Of a stretch of DNA of 41,361 nt, positions 34,479-41,361 are shown piece after piece. The translations under genes were made by a program, and so were the position numbers. This DNA comes from Acidobacteriota bacterium (lineage in GTDB: Bacteria; Acidobacteriota; Terriglobia; Bryobacterales; Bryobacteraceae): positions 1-41,361 of the forward strand of contig JAKAJI010000007.1 in NCBI GenBank assembly GCA_021813825.1, read 5' to 3'. The notes under the pieces were generated by a model. The model was not told the DNA's origin. It made no database searches and saw only the letters and a list, made by a program, of their open reading frames with translations. The number at the start of each line of letters is the position of its first letter. Positions within the stretch are counted from its first letter, which is position 1.

Positions 34479-37075
34479 ACATCGGGATCGATCTCGGCAC
34501 GACGAACTCGGCGCTGGCGTTCATCGATCCGGAGGAAGCCGCGGGCGCGGATTTTCCGCCCATTCACGTGCTCGATGTCCCGCAGCACGTGGCGCCGGGG
34601 CGGATTGAGCCGCGGCGGACGCTGCCGTCGTTCCTGTTTCTCGGCCAGGAGACGTACATCGGCGCGTATGCGCGGGAGCAGGGCGCGCTGATACCGACGC
34701 AGTCGGTACATTCGGCGAAGTCGTGGCTGTCGAACCCGGATGTGGACCGTACGGCGAAGATCCTGCCGTGGGACGCGCAGGAAGGCGGACGCGTGCTGAC
34801 GCCGGTGGAAGTGTCCACGCGGATTCTGGCGCATATCCGCGATGCGTGGAACAACGCGCATCCGGGTGAACCGCTCGCCGCGCAGAACGTCGTGCTTACG
34901 GTTCCGGCGTCATTTGACGAAGAGGCGCGAGAGTTGACGGTGGAGGCGGCGCGCGCGGCCGGCATCGAGAAGCTGACGCTGATCGAAGAGCCGGCAGCGG
35001 CGTTTTATTCCTGGATTGCGAATCACCTCACGCAATCGCAGAAGCAGCTTGTCGATGGGCAGCTTGTGCTGGTGTGCGACGTGGGTGGCGGCACGAGCGA
35101 CTTCACGCTGATTCGCGTGAGGCGCGAGGGCGACCGGGTGGAGTTCACGCGCACGGCAGTGGGCCAGCATCTGCTCCTGGGTGGAGACAACCTGGATCTG
35201 ACGCTGGCGTGGCTGGCGGAGTCCAAGCTGAACCGGCAGCTTTCCCTGCGGCAAAGAAGCGCGTTGCGGCGGCAGTGCGCGGATGCGAAGGAGAGACTGC
35301 TCGCCGATGCGGGTTTGCCGTCGGTGGAGATCAACGTGCTCGGCTCGGGGGCGTCGCTGATCGGCGGGGCGCTGAAGACGACCATTTTGCGGGAGGAGGC
35401 CCTGGAGCTTACGCTCGAAGGATTTCTTCCTATGTGCTCCGCAGAGGACAGGCCGAAGGAAGAGAAGAAGAGTCTGTTCCGCGAGCTGGGCTTGCCGTAC
35501 GTGTCCGATCCGGCGATCACACGGCATTTGGCAGCGTTTCTGGCGGCGAACGGGAACGCGCGGCCGGACGCGATTCTGTTCAATGGCGGATTCTTCATTC
35601 CGCAGGTTTGCCGGGACCGTGTGGCCGACGTGGTGGCTTCGTGGACCGGGAGGCGGCCGCTGATTTTCGAGAACCAGGATCTTGATCTCGCGGTGGCAGT
35701 CGGCGCTGCGTACTACTCGTACGTGCGCTCGACGGGCGCGGGATTGATTGTGCGGGGCGGTTTACCGCGGGCGTACTTTCTGGGCGCGGGGCAGGTAGGG
35801 GAGACGCAGCAGGCAGTGTGCCTGGTGCCGCGCGGGGCGGAGGAAGGTTCGGAGATTGAGCTGGACCAACCGGGGTTGCAGCTTGTGGCGAATAAACCGG
35901 TTTCGTTCCGGCTGTACAGTTCGCTGGCGCGGACCGAGGACCGTCCGGGAGACACGATTACATTCAAACCGGGCGATGAATCCGCGCTGCACTTGCACGC
36001 ACCACTGCACGCGGTGATCCGGTTCGGCAAGCAAGGCGAGCGGCTGGTGCCGGTGAAGCTGGGCGCGCGGTTGACCGAAGTGGGGACGCTGCAGGTGTGG
36101 GCGGATTCGAAAGTAAGCGAGCACCGCTGGAACCTGCAGTTCGACCTGCGGAAGGCTGCAGCGCAATCGTCGCGGCCGGCGGCCGTAGTGAGTGAGGAAG
36201 CGTTGAAGGCCGCGCTGGATCTATTGACGCAGACGTTCTCGCAGCAAGTGCTCCCGCCGGAGGAGTTGCCGGCGCGAATGGAGCAGGCGCTGGCGCTAGG
36301 GCGGCTGTCGTGGCCATCGAGCGCGATTCGCGCGTTGGCCGATCGGATGCTCGAACTTGCCGACGGCCGCAAGACAAGTGCGGCACACGAAGCGCGGTGG
36401 CTGAATCTGTGCGGATTCTGCCTCCGGCCGGGATTTGGATTTCCGGGGGACGACTATCGCATCGAGCAGGCGCGGCGGGTGTATGCGTCGGGGTTAACGT
36501 TCGCCAACCAGGTGCAGAACGAGATCGAGTGGTGGATCTTCTGGGGACGTGTGGCGGGTGGGCTGAACCGGAATCAGCAAGCAGATGTGTACCAGCGGCT
36601 TTCGCCGATGCTGCTGCCGCGAGGCCAAAAGAAGGTGCGTCTGAATTCGAGCCTGCTGCGGGAGATGTGGCGCACCGCAGCGAGCCTGGAACTGCTGCCG
36701 GCGCCAGTGCGAACACAGCTCGGGGACGCGATCGTGGCGCGGCTGAAGACGGGTGAGTTTCGCGAGCCGGGCCTGTGGTGTCTGGGGCGGTTGGGAGCGA
36801 GGAAGCTGTTTTACGGGCCGATCAACCAGGTGCTGCCGGCGATGACGGTGACCCGGTGGGTCGAGGCCCTGCTGAAGGTAGGCAAGGCGGATTCGGCGCT
36901 TGTGGCCATGGCTCGGCACACGGGGGATGCGACGAGGGACCTGGCTCCGGCGACGCGGGATCTCGTGCGGCGGGCGCTTCCGGAAGCGTTGCACGCGGTG
37001 CTCGAGGGTGAGGAAGAAGAAAACTTAAGTGGCGTATTCGGAGAAGAGCTTCCGAGTGGCCTCTTGATTGCTTGA
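34475..37075 (+). CDS. Divergent Hsp70-family ATPase with C-terminal DUF3731-like region, second copy
   Basis: Paralogue of the preceding gene, 866 residues from ATG 34475 ([16 protein letters not shown]), which overlaps the first Hsp70's stop. An in-frame reading from 33932 lies inside the first gene and is a shadow. ATPase motifs: GIDLGTTNS (4-12), LTVPASFDEEARELTVEAAR, LIEEPAAAFYSWI, LVCDVGGGTSDFTLIRVR (about 198-215), LLGGDNLDLTLAWLAE and ILFNGGFF. A beta domain spans about 430-560. Residues about 570-866 are all-helical and Leu/Arg/Trp-rich (QNEIEWWIFWGRVAGGLN, SLLREMWRTAASLELLP), matching my memory of the DnaK-related DUF3731 extension. The two copies and DUF2760 together suggest a dedicated chaperone machine. 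Confidence 0.88.
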   Translation: MNIGIDLGTTNSALAFIDPEEAAGADFPPIHVLDVPQHVAPGRIEPRRTLPSFLFLGQETYIGAYAREQGALIPTQSVHSAKSWLSNPDVDRTAKILPWDAQEGGRVLTPVEVSTRILAHIRDAWNNAHPGEPLAAQNVVLTVPASFDEEARELTVEAARAAGIEKLTLIEEPAAAFYSWIANHLTQSQKQLVDGQLVLVCDVGGGTSDFTLIRVRREGDRVEFTRTAVGQHLLLGGDNLDLTLAWLAESKLNRQLSLRQRSALRRQCADAKERLLADAGLPSVEINVLGSGASLIGGALKTTILREEALELTLEGFLPMCSAEDRPKEEKKSLFRELGLPYVSDPAITRHLAAFLAANGNARPDAILFNGGFFIPQVCRDRVADVVASWTGRRPLIFENQDLDLAVAVGAAYYSYVRSTGAGLIVRGGLPRAYFLGAGQVGETQQAVCLVPRGAEEGSEIELDQPGLQLVANKPVSFRLYSSLARTEDRPGDTITFKPGDESALHLHAPLHAVIRFGKQGERLVPVKLGARLTEVGTLQVWADSKVSEHRWNLQFDLRKAAAQSSRPAAVVSEEALKAALDLLTQTFSQQVLPPEELPARMEQALALGRLSWPSSAIRALADRMLELADGRKTSAAHEARWLNLCGFCLRPGFGFPGDDYRIEQARRVYASGLTFANQVQNEIEWWIFWGRVAGGLNRNQQADVYQRLSPMLLPRGQKKVRLNSSLLREMWRTAASLELLPAPVRTQLGDAIVARLKTGEFREPGLWCLGRLGARKLFYGPINQVLPAMTVTRWVEALLKVGKADSALVAMARHTGDATRDLAPATRDLVRRALPEALHAVLEGEEEENLSGVFGEELPSGLLIA

Positions 37076-37230
37076 GCGCAGCAGTCCGAAAGCGCGCTCC
37101 GCGGATTGGAACGGCGATTGCCTGCTGCAATTCCGGGCCAGTCCAGCCGGCATGGCCGTCTACGGGGGCGTAACTATGTCGCGCCGAGGCTGACCCCTTA
37201 AGCGAAATCTGCAAATGGAGGTTAGAAAAG

Positions 37231-37416
37231 ATGGCGCGCAATACCGGAGACCGTTACGTTTGTGAGAAGTGTGGCGCGGTGTTGGTGTATGAGAAGCCGT
37301 GTACCTGCACGACGACCAAGGAGCATGCGCATTCAGAAATCTGCTGCGGACAGCAGATGAAGGCAGTGCCGCACGGGACCGCGAAGGAAGAGGTGGGTGC
37401 TAAGGCGCACCACTGA
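37231..37416 (+). CDS. Small CxxC metal-binding protein (desulforedoxin/rubredoxin-like)
   Basis: A 61-residue protein with VCEKCG near the start (Cys11, Cys14), a middle CTC, and CCGQQM (Cys39, Cys40) followed by KAV. The spacing CxxC...CCGxxM resembles the desulforedoxin iron-binding domain; extra Cys and His residues (KEHAHSE) are inserted between. GGAGGT (37217-37222), eight bases before the ATG, makes it a real gene. Iron or zinc binding is likely; electron transfer or oxidative-stress function is only suggested by the fold. The 155 bases before it, after the Hsp70 gene, contain no other gene. Confidence 0.78.
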   Translation: MARNTGDRYVCEKCGAVLVYEKPCTCTTTKEHAHSEICCGQQMKAVPHGTAKEEVGAKAHH

Positions 37417-37439
37417 GAGAATCAGGCATCGGGTGGGTG

Positions 37440-40400
37440 CTATTCCGCGCCGGGTACGCTGGTGCGGACGGCGTAAAGGGCCGCCTGCGTCAAGATGAAT
37501 AGCGTGCGTCCGTCCTTGCCGCCGAAAATCAGATCGAGTGGGCGAGCGGGGACACGGATGGTTTCCGAAAGTTTACCGGCGGGATTGTAGACGAAGATGT
37601 CACCGGCGGCCAGATAGACGTTGCCGTCACGGTCCTGCACGAGACTTTCCCCGCCCTGCTCGACGAACAACTTCAGATTGGCAAGCGTGCCGTCGGGGTT
37701 GACGGTAGCAGAGTAGGTGCGCTCTTCGGCTTCGTTGGTCACGTAGAAGGGCTTGCCGGGCATGCCTTTCGCCAGGCCGTAGCACTGCAAGATATCGGCA
37801 AATTTGTAGGGACCCGTCACAAAGGCCGGATCGGTTGGCAGGAAGAGCGTGTGGTCCGGGGAGACGTATTGGAACTGCTTGCGAGTGGTGACGTTTTTCG
37901 CGAACAGTTCGGGGAGCGTGACGTAGCGGAGTGTGGCGTGGTCGAGCGTGTCTGAAAAATCTCCGTTGACCCAGTAGTCAACCGGCAGGACGGGTGTCAT
38001 GGAGGGGCGATCCGAGGAAGGTTCGGGGGAGAGGACCGTGATCTGGTCTTCGGGAGCATCCGGCCGGAAGGAGTAGACGGAGAGGCCTTTGCCGCCGGAG
38101 GAGACGACGAGAAGGTCGCCGGATTTGTCGAAGACGAGGTTGACCGGGTCGAGGGGATCGTCGCGAAGAATCCGAAGATCCTTCGCTTCCGGGTCATAAC
38201 GATATATGCGCTGAAAGTGAGAGTCGACGAAATAGAGGCGGCCGGAAAGGTCGACCGCGGCGCCGGAGATGTTGTAGAAGCCGGAGGCGAGTTTCTCGAC
38301 CGTGAGGGTGTTTCGAGGGGGAACCGTAGGACGGCCGGTGACATCCAACCAGGCGAATTCGCGGTCCCGGACCGCTCGGTGGAGACTGGCGTCGTAGATG
38401 CAGTCCTCGAAGGAAACCTTGCTTGATCGGACGTGCTGGCGGCAGCCGGCATCGCTGCAGATGGCCATGGCGCTGTTGCTGTCGACGTGGACGTTGCGGA
38501 AGTGAATGCCGTGGGAGTTGTAGATGCGGACGGCGTAGGGGACGGGATGGTAGCTGCGAACGACGCGGTAGCCGTGATAGTTGGCGATGGTAATGTCGTG
38601 CGAGCGGCTGATGGAAAGCGAGATGGCGGAGGCGCTTTCTTCGCGTTCGCCTTCGGTTTGCGGTGCGTAGAATTCCCAGTTGGCGACATTGTCGAGCGCA
38701 ATTTCGACGCGGACGTGGTGTTCTGCCGAGAGTTCGTAGACGTGGCCCGGCGTGGAGGTGTCGGAGACGTAGAGGCCGGATGCGGCGAAGGTGTCGGGAG
38801 TCCAGATGTTCGCGAATGTGCCTCCGCCGCCGTGGGTGATCCAGAGACTGGGAAACTGCGAGTCCCAGCGGCGGCGTGGATCGGGATCGGAGAAGAGGTT
38901 GGGGGCGTAGGGGTTGACGCGCTTGCCATCGAGGCCCCGCGTGCCGTGACCGCCAAGGAATCGGACGTCGTCGACGAGCGAGGTCTCGCCGGCCATCCAC
39001 AGAACGCCGGCGGCGCGGCTGTTGATGCCATTGGTGTAGACGCCGATACCGGTCACGATGTTCGTACCCCAGCGCGGAGCCTCGAGCAGCGGGACAGGCC
39101 CGCCGGGGCCTTGGAAGGCCGGCGTGGATTCGGGAATGTCGAACTGGGTTTGGTCCGGATGGAGGCCGATCAAGACGCTCTCGGGGCGCAGATGGATGGT
39201 GTTGGTGACGATGTAATGGCCGGAGGGGATGTAGAGAACCGGATGCGCGTTGATCGCCTGCTGGATGGCGGCGGTTTCGTCCGTGACACCGTCGCCGCGG
39301 ATGCCGAGCGAGCGGAGATTGACCCAGGTGGATTCGGGAGGGAGGGCGCGAATGGCGTTTGGCGTTGGCGGGGGTAGGGTTTCGAGCGGGACCGCGGTGA
39401 AGCGGGTCTGGATGGCGCCCACGGCTCCGAAGGAGGAAAGCGTGAGGCCGTGGGAGAAGGCTTTGACGTGGTAGGTGGACGAAGGGGCGTGAAGCTCGTG
39501 TCCGGATTCGCGGAATTTCGCAAACACGGGCACCTGCCGGCAAAGGATGTCCTCGAAGTTCACCTCCGTCATGCGGCTTTGCTCGTTGCTGATTACGACG
39601 GCGGGGCCGGAGATGTTCTCAAAACGCGAATTCTTGATCCAGAGTTCGTCGGAGTAAGCGGGGTCGATTGCAACGGCGGTGGGCGTGTCGCGGAATTCGT
39701 CGTGGACGAGCGTTAGGTTGACTTCGTTTTCGCGAATCGAGGCTTCGCGCTGACCGTCGAAGGTGGAGTCGATGAGAGTGAATTGCCAGGCTGGGGAGGG
39801 CTTCTTCGTGAGAATGCCGTAGCGGCCGCCGTGAAAGTGGAGATCTTCGGCTTCGTTGCCGATGTCATTCAGGGCCGCGAGTGCGGAGCCGATATGGAAA
39901 TCCATATGGGCGAGGTAGCCGTGCTGGGCAACGTGGAAGCGGATGCAGACCGCAGCGGGGTTGCCATCGCCGATTTCGAAGTCGATGTTGCTCATTGCGG
40001 AGTAGAAAGTGCCGGGATTCGCGTCGGAAATCGATGGATCGTAGGGAACGCCGCCAGGCGGCGCGGGCGGAAGGCGGAAGGGGAAACGGCGCCCGGCGGT
40101 AGGATGGGGGCGGTTTCCCGCGTAGAAAAACATGTAGGCCAGGCCTTTCTGGTAGCCGGGCGTGTTGGGCGCGAGGACGAAGACGGGGCGGTTGGCGCCG
40201 TAGCCGATGAGGCGGATGCCGGACCAGACGTAGATGGTGCGTGTGATCCGGTAGCGGCCCTCGGGGATGAAGAGGATTCCTTCGCCGGTGGTTTCCTCCA
40301 CCTTGTCGATGGCGGCCTGGATGGCGGCGCTCGAGTCGGCTTGGCCTTGGGGGTCGACGGGGAACTGGCCTGGAGTGAGATAGACGGCTTGGGGATCGTC

Positions 40401-40484
40401 GAGGCGCGTGGGATAAACAGAGGCCGATTGAGAATTCAGCGACGTGGCGAAGACAAAGAATACAAAGACCAGGAGCCTCTTCAT
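37440..40484 (-). CDS. Secreted tandem pectate-lyase-like beta-helix protein with C-terminal propeller
   Basis: An exported 1014-residue protein. Signal: MKRLLVFVFFVFATSLNSQS. First pectate-lyase-superfamily (Pectate_lyase_3-like) module about 28-350, starting with a PVDPQGQADSSAAIQAAIDK pattern and GEGILFIPEGRYRITRTI; second about 385-700, starting LRSLGIRGDGVTDETAAIQQAI and VLYIPSGHYIVTNTI. The tandem beta-helices recall GH55 exo-beta-1,3-glucanases. Residues about 730-1010 (DLSGRLYFVDSHFQRIYRYD, DPVNLVFDKSGDLLVVSSGG, DRDGNVYLAAGDIFVYNP) are repeats of an SMP-30/NHL-type beta-propeller. I could not assign catalytic residues, so enzymatic activity and substrate are unknown. The helix-plus-propeller fusion is unusual. 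No good ribosome binding site is seen before the ATG. Confidence 0.82.
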   Translation of the reverse strand: MKRLLVFVFFVFATSLNSQSASVYPTRLDDPQAVYLTPGQFPVDPQGQADSSAAIQAAIDKVEETTGEGILFIPEGRYRITRTIYVWSGIRLIGYGANRPVFVLAPNTPGYQKGLAYMFFYAGNRPHPTAGRRFPFRLPPAPPGGVPYDPSISDANPGTFYSAMSNIDFEIGDGNPAAVCIRFHVAQHGYLAHMDFHIGSALAALNDIGNEAEDLHFHGGRYGILTKKPSPAWQFTLIDSTFDGQREASIRENEVNLTLVHDEFRDTPTAVAIDPAYSDELWIKNSRFENISGPAVVISNEQSRMTEVNFEDILCRQVPVFAKFRESGHELHAPSSTYHVKAFSHGLTLSSFGAVGAIQTRFTAVPLETLPPPTPNAIRALPPESTWVNLRSLGIRGDGVTDETAAIQQAINAHPVLYIPSGHYIVTNTIHLRPESVLIGLHPDQTQFDIPESTPAFQGPGGPVPLLEAPRWGTNIVTGIGVYTNGINSRAAGVLWMAGETSLVDDVRFLGGHGTRGLDGKRVNPYAPNLFSDPDPRRRWDSQFPSLWITHGGGGTFANIWTPDTFAASGLYVSDTSTPGHVYELSAEHHVRVEIALDNVANWEFYAPQTEGEREESASAISLSISRSHDITIANYHGYRVVRSYHPVPYAVRIYNSHGIHFRNVHVDSNSAMAICSDAGCRQHVRSSKVSFEDCIYDASLHRAVRDREFAWLDVTGRPTVPPRNTLTVEKLASGFYNISGAAVDLSGRLYFVDSHFQRIYRYDPEAKDLRILRDDPLDPVNLVFDKSGDLLVVSSGGKGLSVYSFRPDAPEDQITVLSPEPSSDRPSMTPVLPVDYWVNGDFSDTLDHATLRYVTLPELFAKNVTTRKQFQYVSPDHTLFLPTDPAFVTGPYKFADILQCYGLAKGMPGKPFYVTNEAEERTYSATVNPDGTLANLKLFVEQGGESLVQDRDGNVYLAAGDIFVYNPAGKLSETIRVPARPLDLIFGGKDGRTLFILTQAALYAVRTSVPGAE

Positions 40485-40572
40485 GGCAGAGCCATCTTAT
40501 CGTGAGTGCGAGTGGGCGCCCCAAGCAGACGTTTCTATTCTGCTTGGGTGCTCGTGGTAGGATCGCGCGTCC

Positions 40573-41262
40573 ATGGGCCAGATTGCCGGCTTTCTGCGGG
40601 CGGTGCTTCGGAACTGGGTTGCGGCTGCGGCCGGGGTGGCCGCGATCGCGTTGCTGAGCGTGTGGGCTTCCTTTGGGCATGCCGTGGCGCCTTGGATCAC
40701 GGGAGCTATCGGGTTCGCCACGACGCTGGCGGCGTGTTTTCCCGCCTGGAGGCGTCAGGCCGAACGGGCGGAGCAGGCTGAAACTAAGATGGCCGAGATG
40801 GCGGGAAGGCCGGAACTCGCGCTGCGCTGCTTACCCGTAAAACCGGGAAAGATTGATACGCAGGACTGGAGCGCGATGGGCGTGGAGACGATTTATCAGT
40901 TTGCCTTGCGGAATAGCGGTTCGATTCAGGCGGTGAATGTTGCGATCGACGATATTGTCGTGGGCGCACCAGGTCGGCCGAGGTCGTCGATCCTGTTCGA
41001 GAAGGTAGCAAGCGTCTCTAGCGGGCAGGAGCATCCGGTTCCGTTTCGAATTGAGGGCATGGGGCCATTTTTGAACCGCGATATCTGTCATTGCCTTGGG
41101 CAGGCGGGCGGGACGGACGCAGGTTCGACGGTCCGCGTGCCGCTCAACCTGCGGTTTTCGAATCGAGATGGATCGCGGTGGATCCAGAAGCACGAACTGG
41201 CCTACAGCTTTCCTTCGAGCCTCACCATCGAGTACCGGGGCATTGAGCGCGATCATAGTTAA
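40573..41262 (+). CDS. Uncharacterised membrane-anchored protein
   Basis: A 229-residue protein that I do not recognise. Two N-terminal hydrophobic helices (about 11-33 and 38-57) are followed by a short charged, possibly coiled segment (RRQAERAEQAETKMAEMAG) and a beta-rich domain (about 80-229) with no familiar motif. The pattern suggests a membrane-attached soluble domain; side of the membrane is undecided. It lies 12 bases upstream of the thiL start on the same strand and divergent from the beta-helix gene. ATG 40573 is the first in-frame start after the intergenic gap. Confidence 0.68.
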   Translation: MGQIAGFLRAVLRNWVAAAAGVAAIALLSVWASFGHAVAPWITGAIGFATTLAACFPAWRRQAERAEQAETKMAEMAGRPELALRCLPVKPGKIDTQDWSAMGVETIYQFALRNSGSIQAVNVAIDDIVVGAPGRPRSSILFEKVASVSSGQEHPVPFRIEGMGPFLNRDICHCLGQAGGTDAGSTVRVPLNLRFSNRDGSRWIQKHELAYSFPSSLTIEYRGIERDHS

Positions 41263-41274
41263 TTGATCGTGGCG

Positions 41275-41361
41275 ATGAACGAAGCCTCTTTACTTGCGCG
41301 TTTGCCGGCGTCGCGGCGCGGCCTGGTGCTTGGGATCGGAGACGATGCGGCGATTTACCGG
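41275..41361 (+). CDS. thiL: Thiamine-monophosphate kinase ThiL, N-terminal fragment
   Basis: The last 87 bases encode MNEASLLARLP followed by VLGIGDDAAIY, cut by the window edge. This is the start of ThiL, the ATP-dependent kinase that makes thiamine diphosphate from thiamine monophosphate; the GIGDDAA motif binds magnesium and ATP. In-frame GTG 41269 and TTG 41263 are possible alternative starts. Only 29 residues are visible, but the motif and its distance from the start are characteristic. Confidence 0.82.
   Translation, partial: MNEASLLARLPASRRGLVLGIGDDAAIYR

Noticed and set aside
1-41361. CRISPR arrays, tRNA or rRNA genes, insertion sequences, phage genes
   Set aside because: No direct-repeat arrays, transposase motifs, terminal inverted repeats, cloverleaf patterns or phage structural genes were recognised. 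A small tRNA could be missed by eye, but no intergenic gap showed the T-arm consensus.

Overview
This window is a high-GC bacterial chromosome segment, densely coded on both strands. It carries no tRNA, rRNA, insertion sequence or CRISPR array that I can see. The gene content (hspR regulating dnaKJ, a Rod-type elongation cluster next to an RNase E/G gene, many secreted carbohydrate-active enzymes, an unusual double Hsp70 cassette) and the protein style suggest an Acidobacteriota member, perhaps of the Solibacter/Bryobacter group. That assignment is inference from general resemblance; no marker was searched.

Layout. 1-560: 3' end of groEL with a strong intrinsic terminator. 600-5700: a GH51 alpha-L-arabinofuranosidase with a Tat-like signal converges on a large secreted GH13 amylase/neopullulanase-type enzyme. 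5840-6890: an M91 (NleD-like) zinc metallopeptidase, followed by two strong hairpins. 7035-12007: the mreC-mreD-mrdA(PBP2)-rodA cell-elongation operon. 12008-14762: a structured leader that can pair with its own ribosome binding site, then an RNase E/G gene whose S1 domain is split by about 330 low-complexity residues. 15009-15614: infC. 15637-16930: an HNH endonuclease and a comF-like gene with a broken or non-canonical 5' end. 17079-18680: L-lactate permease. 18625-22183: the dnaK-dnaJ-hspR heat-shock operon on the minus strand, with a clear sigma70-type promoter. 22228-23932: an orphan ModA-like binding protein and a RES/Xre-type toxin-antitoxin pair. 24049-27856: an APC-type permease, a coiled-coil zinc-ribbon protein and a cobalamin-type radical SAM enzyme.

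27984-31413 holds a TRAP transporter (periplasmic receptor plus a single fused DctQ-DctM permease) and a GNAT acetyltransferase, joined by overlapping stop/start codons. 31525-37416 holds a four-TM membrane protein, a DUF2760 protein, two divergent Hsp70-family ATPases in tandem and a small CxxC metal-binding protein. The tail contains a large secreted protein with two pectate-lyase-like beta-helix segments and a beta-propeller, an unrecognised membrane-anchored protein, and the first codons of thiL.

The most interesting parts are the DUF2760-Hsp70-Hsp70 cassette (a possible specialised chaperone system), the RNase E/G gene with its giant insertion and self-sequestering leader, the NleD-like metallopeptidase in an apparently non-pathogenic genome, and the beta-helix/propeller fusion.
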